NCBI RefSeq assembly: GCF_019457535.1
Contig: NZ_CP080417.1
Span: 2,604,001 to 2,668,000 of the forward strand
Source of the DNA: Shewanella halotolerans
GTDB lineage: Bacteria; Pseudomonadota; Gammaproteobacteria; Enterobacterales; Shewanellaceae
DNA length: 64,000 bases
Direction of reading: 5' to 3'
Below the pieces are notes generated by a model. The model searched no databases. It saw nothing but the letters and a program-made list of their open reading frames with translations, and had not been told where the DNA came from. Both the position numbers and the translations under genes were made by a program. Positions within the stretch are counted from its first letter, which is position 1; each line of letters starts with the position of its first letter. Shown piece after piece: positions 44,846 to 52,842 of the stretch.

Positions 44846-44874
44846 TTGACATGAAAACGTCATCATCTTAATTT
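44846..44874 (+). promoter_or_regulatory. promoter of the TonB-dependent receptor
   Basis: TTGACA (44846-44851), 17 bp, then TAATTT (44869-44874) is a near-consensus sigma-70 promoter. The operator at 44876-44889 covers the expected transcription start. Confidence 0.72.
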
Positions 44875-44875
44875 A

Positions 44876-44889
44876 TGTAAGCGCTTACA
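44876..44889. promoter_or_regulatory. LacI-family operator at the receptor start site
   Basis: TGTAAGCGCTTACA is a perfect 14-bp palindrome directly downstream of the -10 element, an ideal place for repression. Confidence 0.88.
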
Positions 44890-44987
44890 TTTATACTTGC
44901 AGGCGAAGTGGTATGCAAACCTGTAAGCTTTACAACAATAGCGTCCCGAGCTGCATCGCAGCCGAGGGTCTCTGGGAGAGGAACCTG

Positions 44988-47891
44988 ATGCAACAATTAG
45001 AATTCAAAAAATCAAAGCTAGCCACCAGTGTATCCCTGGTGCTGGGCTTGCTGTCTGCCCTACCCGTCATTGCCGAAGAAGCCCCTGCGGTTGACGGCGA
45101 TATTGAAGTTATCCAAGTCACCGGCGTACGAGGTTCACAGGCCAAGGCCATGGAACTTAAACGTCAATCCGCCGGTGTTGTGGATGCCATCTCCGCCGAA
45201 GATATCGGTAAATTCCCCGACACTAACCTGGCCGAATCGCTGCAGCGTATCACGGGTGTGTCTATCGACCGTGTCAACGGCGAAGGCAGCAAGGTAACGG
45301 TACGCGGCTTTGGCCCCGACTTTAACCTGGTGTTGCTAAACAATCGCACCATGCCCACCGCTCAGGTGGCCGGTGAGTCTACCCGTTCATTCGAATTTGC
45401 CAACCTTGCCTCCGATGCGGTAAGCAGCGTAGAGATCTACAAGACTGGCAAAGCCGACATCAGCTCGGGTGGCATTGGCTCGACTATTAACATCCGCACC
45501 GCCCGCCCCTTCGATACGCGGGATCTGGTGGCAAGCGTTGGGGTAAAAGCCCATCATGACACCAGTGTGGAAGATGGCAGCTCTGTCACCCCGGAGATCT
45601 CAGGCATTTTCAGCAACACCTTTATGGATGACTCGCTGGGCCTGGGCTTAACGGCCTCTTATCAGAAGCGTGACAGCAACACCAAACGCGCCACCATAGA
45701 TGGCTGGCGTCAGAATATAGATGGCGAGCTGAACCCTAACGCCGTGGTCGTTAACGAAAACCAAAATCCCTACGGCAACACCTTCTATGCCCGTAACATA
45801 GGCTTTGCCAGCCAGGATACCGAGCGAGAGCGTACCAATGCCCAGTTGGTATTCCAGTACGCCCCGAGCGATGACATAGAGATGACGTTGGATTACACCT
45901 ACTCCAAGCTCTCCGATGTCTCCAATGCCGACACTTGGGGTCTGTGGTTCTCGGGTCCGGGCAATGCCACCAACGCCCATATCAATGAAAACGGCACCTT
46001 CGACTATGTGACCGAAGTGGGCGGCGACTACTCTGGCACCATGCAGCAAAACGCCTCGGACAACATCAACAAGTCCCTGGGCTTCAACATCAAGTGGCAA
46101 GCGAGCGACAACCTGACGCTGAGCTTCGATGCCCACGACTCTAACGCCACCGCCGAAGGCACCCTGGGTGACAACGCCGATAACAAGTTCTTCATCCTGG
46201 GCGCGCTCAACATCGCCGATAAGACCTATGATGCCACCAGCACAGAGATCCCGCTGCTTGGCGCCAACTACGGCACTCTGAATCCTAACGGCGAGCCACA
46301 CCTGCTGCCCGAGCACTATGCCTCCTTGTTTGCCGGAGTACGCGCCGGTCGCAATGAAACCGACGTCAATCAGTATCAGTTTGACGGCCAATGGGTAAAT
46401 GAGAACAACGACGCACTATCCTCCATCGACTTTGGTGTCTCTTTCACCTCGATGGAAACCCACGCCCAGGGCTCTTACACAGGCCCGATCAGCGCCGGCT
46501 GGTATGGCAACATGGGGCTGTGGAAAGACGATGTCAGCTACGTCGGCCTGGGCTCAGACTTCCTGTCTGACTTTAGCGGTGGCGGCAGCGATATGTTGAT
46601 TCCCTACTACTACACCTATGATCAGCAGGCAGCCATGGATAAGGCACAGCAACTGTACGATGTGGAGTATGTGTCAGCGCCGTGGCAAGACGACCACCTG
46701 ATCAAGGAAGACACCACAGCTGCCTATATCCAGATCAACATCGACAGCGAATTTAACAACATGCCGCTGAATATCGTGGCGGGTCTACGCTACGAGCAAA
46801 CCGATGTCACCGCCAGTTCGATGCAGCAAGAGGCGCAGCAGCTGGTGTGGCTCAACCCAACCGAGTGGCAGACCGTTTATGCCGACGACTTCTCTTACAG
46901 CCATGAATCCCATGACTACAAAGAGTTTCTACCAAACCTGGATATCAACCTGGAGATGGTAGAAAACGTGATTGCGCGCTTCAGTTACAGCCGCACCATC
47001 ACACGTCCTACCCTGGCCTCGATGCGCGCAACCACAGCCTTGACGCCTATACCTAAGGTAGGTTCGCGTACCGGTTTTGCCGGTAACCCGTCGCTTAAGC
47101 CGTTCAGCTCGCAAAACATCGATCTGTCACTGGAATACTACTATGACGATGCCAGCTATGTGTCTGTGGGTTACTTCAACAAGGAAGTGGAAAACTTCCT
47201 GATGAACACCATAGAGACGGTGGAATACGATCATCTGCGTGACCCATACATAGGTGCCGCCGCAGAGCAAGCCCGTGCAGAGCTCATCGCCAATAATGAG
47301 ACCCCAAGCGATGAGGCCGTGTTCCAGTGGCTGATCGACAACGGTTATGGCGATGCCAACGGCCGCGTGCCGCAGTCAGGCAGCGATCCTGTGGCCGAGT
47401 GGAACATCAGCAAGCCCAACAACGTCGAAGATCTCAACATCAACGGCTTTGAGTTTGCCTGGCAGCACTGGTTCTGGGACACAGGCTTTGGCTTTGCCGC
47501 CAACTACACTCTGGTTGACGGTGATACAGAATACGACGTGGAGCGCGTCGACGAGCAGTTCGCCCTGCCCGGCCTGTCGGACTCGGCCAACTTCTCGGTA
47601 TTCTATGAGAACTACGGCGTGCAGGCGCGTCTGGCTTACAACTGGCGTGACACCTTCCTCTCTGGTATGGGTCAGGCCGAAGCCGGTGGCCCAGCCCCTC
47701 AGTTCACCGAAGCCTATGGTCAGCTAGACATGAGCGTGAGCTATCAGCTCACCGACAACCTGTCTATCTTCGCCGAAGGCATCAATATTCTAGGTGAGGA
47801 GAAACGCGTCTACGGTCGTTACGAAGAGCAGATGCTGCTAGCACAGCAAAACGCCGCCCGTTACTCCATCGGCGCACGTTATAGCTTCTAA
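44988..47891 (+). CDS. TonB-dependent receptor for beta-glucan oligosaccharides
   Basis: The ATG at 44988 (MQQLEFKKSKL) has GAGAGGA upstream; an extra 25 codons in the frame carry no signal peptide. The 967-residue protein has a signal peptide ending near VIAEE, a TonB-box-like EVIQVTGVRG, a plug domain with LAESLQRITGVSIDRVNGEGSKV, a 22-strand barrel and a C-terminal Phe. Size and plug sequence are those of carbohydrate receptors. Operator and neighbours point to laminarin- or cello-oligosaccharides as ligands; this is inference. Confidence 0.92.
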   Translation: MQQLEFKKSKLATSVSLVLGLLSALPVIAEEAPAVDGDIEVIQVTGVRGSQAKAMELKRQSAGVVDAISAEDIGKFPDTNLAESLQRITGVSIDRVNGEGSKVTVRGFGPDFNLVLLNNRTMPTAQVAGESTRSFEFANLASDAVSSVEIYKTGKADISSGGIGSTINIRTARPFDTRDLVASVGVKAHHDTSVEDGSSVTPEISGIFSNTFMDDSLGLGLTASYQKRDSNTKRATIDGWRQNIDGELNPNAVVVNENQNPYGNTFYARNIGFASQDTERERTNAQLVFQYAPSDDIEMTLDYTYSKLSDVSNADTWGLWFSGPGNATNAHINENGTFDYVTEVGGDYSGTMQQNASDNINKSLGFNIKWQASDNLTLSFDAHDSNATAEGTLGDNADNKFFILGALNIADKTYDATSTEIPLLGANYGTLNPNGEPHLLPEHYASLFAGVRAGRNETDVNQYQFDGQWVNENNDALSSIDFGVSFTSMETHAQGSYTGPISAGWYGNMGLWKDDVSYVGLGSDFLSDFSGGGSDMLIPYYYTYDQQAAMDKAQQLYDVEYVSAPWQDDHLIKEDTTAAYIQINIDSEFNNMPLNIVAGLRYEQTDVTASSMQQEAQQLVWLNPTEWQTVYADDFSYSHESHDYKEFLPNLDINLEMVENVIARFSYSRTITRPTLASMRATTALTPIPKVGSRTGFAGNPSLKPFSSQNIDLSLEYYYDDASYVSVGYFNKEVENFLMNTIETVEYDHLRDPYIGAAAEQARAELIANNETPSDEAVFQWLIDNGYGDANGRVPQSGSDPVAEWNISKPNNVEDLNINGFEFAWQHWFWDTGFGFAANYTLVDGDTEYDVERVDEQFALPGLSDSANFSVFYENYGVQARLAYNWRDTFLSGMGQAEAGGPAPQFTEAYGQLDMSVSYQLTDNLSIFAEGINILGEEKRVYGRYEEQMLLAQQNAARYSIGARYSF

Positions 47892-48199
47892 GGCTATCGA
47901 TTGAGGTAAGAAGAAAGTCCCGGGCAAACGCCCCTGGATGAGGTCATTGCCGCGGCGCCCGCCGCGGCTTTTTTTATCTGCATCGACAGTAATCAATTCT
48001 CACACCAAACTAGGCAGATGACTGACGCTAACGTATCAAAATCGACATGACATCAGATAGTTCAGCGTTAAACGCCTCATCAGCTTACCCGAACCAAATG
48101 AAAACTTAGTGGTAAAACCCCCTCAACCTAACTCGTTTTTAGACAGAAATGAGTTAGAACTTTAGATCTATTTGAGCAGATTCGGATTCATTTATTTAT
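47892..48199. other. gap between the receptor gene and the cassette array
   Basis: Apart from the terminator at its start this 308-bp stretch holds no gene. A 7-bp inverted repeat (CTAACTC at 48128-48134, GAGTTAG at 48151-48157) lies shortly before the last attC-like site. Confidence 0.4.
47949..47975 (+). terminator. terminator of the TonB-dependent receptor gene
   Basis: GCCGCGG/CCGCGGC stem with a short loop followed by seven T. Confidence 0.92.
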
Positions 48200-48271
48200 G
48201 GTTAACATTTCAAGCAACTGCGCGCGTTAATGACTCCTGCCTACAGGCAATGCTGTCTTGGCTGGTTATAT
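48200..48271 (-). other. attC-like site of the last cassette
   Basis: The right edge GTTATAT (48265-48271) overlaps the stop of the last ORF and the left edge is GGTTAAC. CAAGCA and TGTCTTGG parts give an imperfect stem. This is the least well-formed site after 50840. Confidence 0.55.
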
Positions 48272-48676
48272 ACCATTTTTGACCAAATGCTCCGCTAACC
48301 TTGATTTAACTACCTCAGGGGAAGTGAACAAATCCGCACTAAACAAAACTTGCTCACCAAAATTTTCTATGGCAATAGCAGCTTGGTAGCATGCATTAAT
48401 GTCGCTATTGATGAGCGCTCGAATGACTTCCAAATAAACGGGATAAAACTGTCGGTCGTGTGACTTACCCAGAGCAAAAATTGCAGCTCCAAGAGCTTCA
48501 TCATCAGCGACCGTGTTCTCATTGATATATTTCAACGCAGCTTGTTCAAACTCTTCAGCAGAAAGCTGATTAAACAGCGTAACTTCATCACCCCATAGTA
48601 GTTGGGTGTTATCAACGTTGGCTCTACAATGCTCAATCTTCAGCATCGCAATTCTAAAAAAGTTTTCAGGCTTCAT
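48266..48676 (-). CDS. cassette 8: helical-repeat-like protein, function unknown
   Basis: The ATG at 48676 (MKPENFFRIAML) is preferred; the longer frame to 48709 would run into the attC site. The 136-residue product is largely helical with HEAT-like spacing (EALGAAIFALGKSHDRQFYPVYLEVI and ACYQAAIAIENFGE). Such small repeat proteins occur as cassette products, but no function can be given. The stop lies in the attC-like site. Confidence 0.7.
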   Translation of the reverse strand: MKPENFFRIAMLKIEHCRANVDNTQLLWGDEVTLFNQLSAEEFEQAALKYINENTVADDEALGAAIFALGKSHDRQFYPVYLEVIRALINSDINACYQAAIAIENFGEQVLFSADLFTSPEVVKSRLAEHLVKNGI

Positions 48677-48691
48677 GTCGATGCTCTTAGT

Positions 48692-48775
48692 GTATAACGC
48701 CGCCAGCACGCGCGGTTTTGTAGTGAAGGTTAAGCCGCAACGGAAAAGCCGTCGCCGAGTCTGGCCTTGTTAAAT
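48692..48775 (-). other. attC site
   Basis: 84 bp from GTATAAC to GTTAAAT. The right edge includes the stop codon of the next ORF (TTAACA reading leftward). Inner GCGCGG and CCG/CGG stretches form the expected imperfect stem. Confidence 0.8.
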
Positions 48776-49174
48776 CTTTTGACACCAGACATCCAAAGCA
48801 TCTTTTGTGTACAAACCTGAATTGTTGGAGAAAATGCCATCAACTACCTGCATCAATTCAGATAATTTCAGGTCACAGCCGAAAGGCAATTTACCATGTG
48901 TTTGACTTACAGCCGATATTCGGATTTGGCCCGCCTGCTCATCAAACCATGAATAGAAAACCATATTGAGACCACCGCTCTTTCTCTGGTAGATGTCTGC
49001 ACAACAATCTATAAACTGATTCACTGACTCTTTACCCCATTCTTGGAGCAAGTCTTCATTAAACCCAAATGAAACCATATTGCATCTAGCTTCTTCATTT
49101 ATTTCATCTGAAGTGAGAATCACGGTCTCTTCTAGCTCTGCGAGCCATTTTTCAAGTGTACTGTGCATTTTCAT
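48770..49174 (-). CDS. cassette 7: unknown acidic protein
   Basis: A 134-residue protein from the ATG at 49174 (MKMHSTLEKW); an ATG at 49180 overlaps the attC edge. It is soluble and acidic, with a possible beta-sheet end (LNMVFYSWFDEQAGQIRISAVSQ). No family recognised. Confidence 0.65.
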   Translation of the reverse strand: MKMHSTLEKWLAELEETVILTSDEINEEARCNMVSFGFNEDLLQEWGKESVNQFIDCCADIYQRKSGGLNMVFYSWFDEQAGQIRISAVSQTHGKLPFGCDLKLSELMQVVDGIFSNNSGLYTKDALDVWCQKI

Positions 49175-49178
49175 GGAC

Positions 49179-49265
49179 ATTTAACGCAAAGCACACGGAC
49201 GGAAAAACGCGTTAGCGTTTGACGTCCCCGCGACCAAAGGGAGCGAGTGATGCGCCTTGTTATAT
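49179..49265 (-). other. attC site
   Basis: 87 bp from ATTTAAC to GTTATAT with AACGCGTTAGCGTT in the centre. The right end overlaps the stop of the cassette to its right. Confidence 0.82.
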
Positions 49266-49589
49266 AGCATTGCAGATAACCTTACCAAATACATGTGCCT
49301 GAATCTCCTCGCACTTCTGCTTACCGTCCATGACCTCTACAGCATCACCACAACTCTTTTGCCTGAATAGAGGTTTATCGCTTGGCTCAATTTTACTTAC
49401 CCCGGTAGGACATAAGCTTTGGACTTTCTCATTCCACCGTTTGGTAAGGTCTGCCTCTGACTGCTCAGCACCAAACACGGTAACTAAATGCACAGTTCCT
49501 TGTTCGTTACTACTAAGCATAAATTCCACATCACCTGCGACACAAACGAGTGAAAGAAACATTGAGGCTAAAAATAACGCTGATTTCAT
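49260..49589 (-). CDS. cassette 6: small secreted protein
   Basis: The 109-residue protein has a signal peptide (MKSALFLASMFLSLVCVAG) and about 90 mature residues containing four Cys (SLCPTG, KSCGDA, QKCEEI, VICNAI). These probably form two disulfides in the periplasm. Unknown family. Confidence 0.68.
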   Translation of the reverse strand: MKSALFLASMFLSLVCVAGDVEFMLSSNEQGTVHLVTVFGAEQSEADLTKRWNEKVQSLCPTGVSKIEPSDKPLFRQKSCGDAVEVMDGKQKCEEIQAHVFGKVICNAI

Positions 49590-49595
49590 AGTGCT

Positions 49596-49685
49596 ACATA
49601 ACGCTTTGCTAAGGGACTGGCGCCACGTGCCAGTCCCACGGAGCCTGCCATGGCAGGCGAAGTAAACTTGAGCAACTTGTTAAAA
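49596..49685 (-). other. attC site
   Basis: 90 bp from ACATAAC to GTTAAAA. It contains the inverted repeats GGGACTGGCG/CGTGCCAGTCCC and GCCTGCCATGGCAGGC. Confidence 0.85.
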
Positions 49686-50009
49686 GGCATTTGAAAGTTG
49701 GCTGATTATTGGTGAAGCTTTGTCAAAGCCATTGGCATTAACTGCTTTTTGCCATTCAATCATACTTTGAATTGATGAGTCTAACCTGTTATTTACAAGA
49801 GCTGTTGCTAATGCATCGAAAATTTGTGCTTTTGAAAGACTAATGAGGTCTTCAAAATGTTCATTTGATTTATCACAAAGAAATTGTATCGCACCAATCT
49901 GACGAGCTTCTTCGGTAAAGCTTGCTTTGACTCCGATACCATGAGCCCAATCGTACCAATTGAGATAACACAAAAATTTTCTTTCCTTGAAAATAAACTC
50001 AAATTCCAT
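49680..50009 (-). CDS. cassette 5: unknown cytoplasmic protein
   Basis: The 109-residue product has no signal peptide. A beta-rich start (EFEFIFKERKFLCYLNWYDW) and a helical second half suggest a compact alpha/beta domain. No family recognised. Confidence 0.65.
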   Translation of the reverse strand: MEFEFIFKERKFLCYLNWYDWAHGIGVKASFTEEARQIGAIQFLCDKSNEHFEDLISLSKAQIFDALATALVNNRLDSSIQSMIEWQKAVNANGFDKASPIISQLSNAF

Positions 50010-50016
50010 ATATGCC

Positions 50017-50065
50017 TTTTAACGCCTAGGCTAAGGAGCGCAATGCCTTGAGCCTCTTGTTATGA
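50017..50065 (-). other. short attC site
   Basis: 49 bp from TTTTAAC to GTTATGA, near the lower limit of attC lengths, with CCTTTTAACGCCTAGGC and GCCTTGAGCC parts as the stem. Confidence 0.65.
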
Positions 50066-50446
50066 GCCTTCTGGCTCGCTTTTATATTTGAACTCATATG
50101 AAGTGCACCGGCTATTGCCGTAACTAAAAGTCACTTTAAATTCATATTTATCGCTTTTAATAGCAGCGATAAATTCCGGCAACTCATTTTCTAATTTGTT
50201 GACCTGAGCAGTCTTAGATATCAGGTTGCCATCTGCAAAAATTGAATACGTCCCAGAATAGTATGGCATACCCTTGAACTCATTCGGTGCGACAATTTGT
50301 ACCTCTTTACAATCTTCACAAAGCGTAGCGTCTCTAATCATAACTCTGAATCCGTGATTTTCTGAGACTTCTAGCTGTTTTGGACCAATCACGCATGCAA
50401 ATGAGACCTGCGAGATGAAAAGAGTTATAAAAATTAGAAATTTCAT
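50060..50446 (-). CDS. cassette 4: small secreted protein
   Basis: The 128-residue protein has a signal peptide (MKFLIFITLFISQVSFA) and about 111 mature residues. It carries Cys pairs (LCEDCKEVQ) and a beta-rich pattern (YYSGTYSIFADGN, YEFKVTFSYGN). Unknown function; probably periplasmic. Confidence 0.68.
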   Translation of the reverse strand: MKFLIFITLFISQVSFACVIGPKQLEVSENHGFRVMIRDATLCEDCKEVQIVAPNEFKGMPYYSGTYSIFADGNLISKTAQVNKLENELPEFIAAIKSDKYEFKVTFSYGNSRCTSYEFKYKSEPEGS

Positions 50447-50453
50447 TTAAGGC

Positions 50454-50528
50454 TCATAACGCCCAAAGCAGCGGCGCGCGTTAGCGCGTCCAGCCACGCA
50501 GTGGCGTTGCTGCCTTGACTTGTTAAGA
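50454..50528 (-). other. attC site
   Basis: 75 bp from TCATAAC to GTTAAGA with AGCAGCGGCGCGCGTTAGCGCG forming the arm. It resembles the 60-80 bp sites of chromosomal integrons. Confidence 0.85.
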
Positions 50529-50531
50529 GGC

Positions 50532-50831
50532 TTACTCAACTACAATTGCCCCACAGTTAAATTTTGCCCAAAAAGCTTCAGGTTCCGAATAATCACAATC
50601 TCTCAGCGATATAACTATTTTTTCGCCGCCTTCCAAAATGATGCCAAATGATGCCCCCTGTTGGTAGCTTACAGATTGGACTACCTGATTAATAAGGCTA
50701 TTGTTTTCTCCAGTAACAGTTGCAGGGTTGTACGCGCAAACAATGCCACAGCTAAACTTGCTGACTAGATATTCGTTCTCTTGCTTTAAGCTAAGCAAGG
50801 TTGAACCAACAAGCCGATCTAGTTCTGACAT
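50532..50831 (-). CDS. cassette 3: unknown protein
   Basis: The 99-residue product has no signal peptide. The beta-strand-rich sequence (YLVSKFSCGIVCAYNP, ASFGIILEGGEKIVISLRD) resembles small immunity-type folds in general shape only. No family recognised. Confidence 0.65.
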   Translation of the reverse strand: MSELDRLVGSTLLSLKQENEYLVSKFSCGIVCAYNPATVTGENNSLINQVVQSVSYQQGASFGIILEGGEKIVISLRDCDYSEPEAFWAKFNCGAIVVE

Positions 50832-50839
50832 TGCTTGCC

Positions 50840-50944
50840 TCTTATCGCTTTGCCAAGGGGCAAATGCGAACGTTGTTGGGCAAAGCCCAGTGAGTATTTG
50901 TCCCTGCCGCGCCTTTTGCGGCGAACTTAGGCAACTTGTTATAT
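50840..50944 (-). other. attC-like site with a mutated edge
   Basis: 105 bp from TCTTATC to GTTATAT. The left edge has ATC where AAC is expected, so the site may be inactive at that end. The inside has TTTGCCAAGGGGCAAATG and GCCGCGCCTTTTGCGGC stems. Confidence 0.6.
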
Positions 50945-51253
50945 GCGAACATCTCGCCCCATTCCTTCGTGATAATAATAAACCTCAACGTTTACAAGCA
51001 CAGATTTGAGTTCATGAGCCAACTTGAGGCCTTTCTCAATAAAATCGGCTTCTGCCAAAGATGACAAGAAACCTGAGCTAGCGGGATCATCTTCATTTAA
51101 AGTTGCATCATATTCTGCCGCCCACTCCATCAGCGACGAAGATAGCTCTTTTGAAATTGGCAATGATGTTGGGTCAATCTCACCTACTTCATCAGCTCCA
51201 TAGTGCCACAAAGGAAAACAATGGTAATCGATCATCACTTTAATCGAAGTCAT
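50939..51253 (-). CDS. cassette 2: unknown acidic protein
   Basis: The ATG at 51253 (MTSIKVMIDYHC) lies left of the attC site; the longer frame to 51370 would read across it. The 104-residue product starts with a beta hairpin (IDYHCFPLWHYGAD) and is then helical and acidic. No family recognised. Confidence 0.68.
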   Translation of the reverse strand: MTSIKVMIDYHCFPLWHYGADEVGEIDPTSLPISKELSSSLMEWAAEYDATLNEDDPASSGFLSSLAEADFIEKGLKLAHELKSVLVNVEVYYYHEGMGRDVRI

Positions 51254-51262
51254 ACTCACGGC

Positions 51263-51358
51263 ATATAACGCCCGGCTCACCGAGCAAATTTTGTTGGCGG
51301 CTTTTTTGGTACAAAAAAGGTGACAATAAAATTTGTCCGGTGGAGCCGCTTGTTCTAT
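51263..51358 (-). other. attC site
   Basis: 96 bp from ATATAAC to GTTCTAT with CCCGGCTCACCGAGC and GGTGGAGCCG as arms and a TTTTTTGGTACAAAAAA centre. Confidence 0.78.
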
Positions 51359-51362
51359 TGTG

Positions 51363-52043
51363 CTACTCACAACGGTAGGTCACATCCACTTGGTCACCGC
51401 AGAAAAATGCAGAATCATCTTTCTTTGAAAACTCGATGCCGTGTTCTGTGGTAATCACTAATTTCTGCGAACCTTGCCACTCTGCGCTAACTTGTGCGCC
51501 TTCTTTACTGAAGTAGAAAACGGAGCCGCCACCTGTAGCCCACATCATTAGCGCAGATGTATGAATGTATTTACCATCGCTAAACTCCTCAGTTACCGTA
51601 AAGACTTTGTGATTGTCAGGGGCAACAAGTTCAACTAATTTATTGGTTCGAAAATCGTGTTTTGGCTTCTTACGTCTTTTCTTCGTTTTCCTCTCAGAGG
51701 AGATTTCTTTGAGAAACGAATCTAGTGCGATTTTCCGATTCTTTATGTCTTCTTTGGAGGCTCCTAGCTCTTCCCAAAGCTTTAAATCACTTCCGCTAGT
51801 TATGATAGAACGGACTTTTTCATACACGCTCTGTTCTAGACATTTTGTTTCCCATTGAGCATAAGCCAAGGCGAACCAAGAGTTATTTGAATCTTCGTAG
51901 TCTTCGAAATATTCAGAAAATGATTCTTTAACTTCTGAGCTAGCGTACTCTGGACCCGCGCCATTGTTATAGATATCAAAGAAACCATCGTAAACATCAG
52001 CAAACGAATCACTATCTTCGACATTTACACCCCATACACCCAC
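51363..52043 (-). CDS. cassette 1: DUF4259-like N-terminus with unknown C-terminal part
   Basis: The GTG at 52043 follows GGAG by 10 bp. The 226-residue product starts MGVWGVNVEDSDSFADVYDG, like DUF4259 proteins, which often begin MGTWG with a D-x-A-x-D pattern. It has a basic linker (KTKKRRKKPKHDF, about 121-133) and a beta-rich C-terminal half. It is the first cassette by orientation. Function unknown. Confidence 0.6.
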   Translation of the reverse strand: MGVWGVNVEDSDSFADVYDGFFDIYNNGAGPEYASSEVKESFSEYFEDYEDSNNSWFALAYAQWETKCLEQSVYEKVRSIITSGSDLKLWEELGASKEDIKNRKIALDSFLKEISSERKTKKRRKKPKHDFRTNKLVELVAPDNHKVFTVTEEFSDGKYIHTSALMMWATGGGSVFYFSKEGAQVSAEWQGSQKLVITTEHGIEFSKKDDSAFFCGDQVDVTYRCE

Positions 52044-52842
52044 TTCGATTCATCTCCAAGCTTCATCAGCAATAGAACATTTTATTAGTGCGCATGCGCG
52101 TTTACCTCGTTGGACCAGTGAAAACGCGCACAGTTAACTATCTGTATACAATGAACTTATCAGCATTTTGCTAAATATACCATCTAGAAAAACGCGCATG
52201 CGCGTTTTCCAAACCTATTATCTACTTAACAAGGAACGCAATCATCTGATCTTAAAGGGAGTTATATTATCAATAACGGCAAAACGCGCACGGATTTAGG
52301 CTTAAAATCACCCAAAAGTCACATAATTTAAATATGACGTGTATCTGTCCAGTTTCGACTTCTTGTGGTGAATCGCACAAACAGGACTTAGATAAAAAAT
52401 TGTTGAGTAGTAAGTTTGCGATTTACTGGCTGACCAACAACTCACTTCGGGGCAAAAATCAGTTAGCTTTCACGTCTTAAATGCACCAATACCGCCAAAT
52501 CGAAGAGACGTTGGATACCGAGTGTAGATACGCCGGTGACCTTCGGTTTCAGGGATGAAACCGCAGAGCGGCCAGGGATGGCGCACAGCGTGTCACAGGC
52601 GTATCTGCACATAAGCCCACCGCAGGTGATAGGTTGCCATGACGGTACGACCTTCAACTCATTTAATAAATGACCACGTCGCCAAATGCTAATCAAGCAA
52701 AAAAATACCCCTCTCATCCCCATGGCAGCACCTCGATGCTGCCAACACCATTTTCACCTTGCCCCCGTTAACTGATACACTCGTCACAAATTCACGAAGA
52801 GTCGGCGCCGCGGCGTATGACTCCAACGCAATTGAGAGTGTC
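52044..52842. other. 800-bp region beyond the array, no clear gene
   Basis: This is where attI and intI would be expected for the leftward array, but no integrase frame exists. The left part (52095-52290) holds five AAAACGCGCA-type motifs. The right part has an 86-codon leftward frame at 52463-52723 of unusual composition (Cys/Arg rich, MCRYACDTLCAIPGRS); this may be a dispersed genomic repeat, not a gene. Confidence 0.5.
52095..52290. repeat. cluster of AAAACGCGCA motifs in both orientations
   Basis: Forward copies at 52121-52130, 52189-52198 and 52281-52290. Reverse copies at 52199-52208 (exact) and 52095-52104 (one mismatch). The copies at 52189 and 52199 join into a perfect 20-bp palindrome. 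Confidence 0.8.

Larger units (their letters stand above)
44510..44987. other. regulatory region upstream of the TonB receptor
   Basis: No gene is present. It holds a hairpin after the regulator gene, two LacI-type operators and a consensus promoter, each listed separately. Confidence 0.7.
48200..52043 (-). mobile_element. integron gene-cassette array without an integrase (eight cassettes)
   Basis: Eight short leftward ORFs alternate with eight sites that start (reading leftward) with a TAAC overlapping or abutting the stop codon, contain imperfect inverted repeats, and end in GTTA/GTTG just before the next start. This is the standard cassette plan. The orientation places the missing attI and intI to the right of 52043, but no integrase is found there. 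The cassettes are more AT-rich than flanking genes. This makes it a cluster of attC sites lacking intI, either a detached piece of a Shewanella chromosomal integron or one that has lost its integrase. Confidence 0.85.

Noticed and set aside
48692..51358. Inverted repeats between small genes as ordinary terminators
   Set aside because: They lack T-runs, share edge motifs with the stop codons and are regularly placed at cassette borders, which fits attC sites better.
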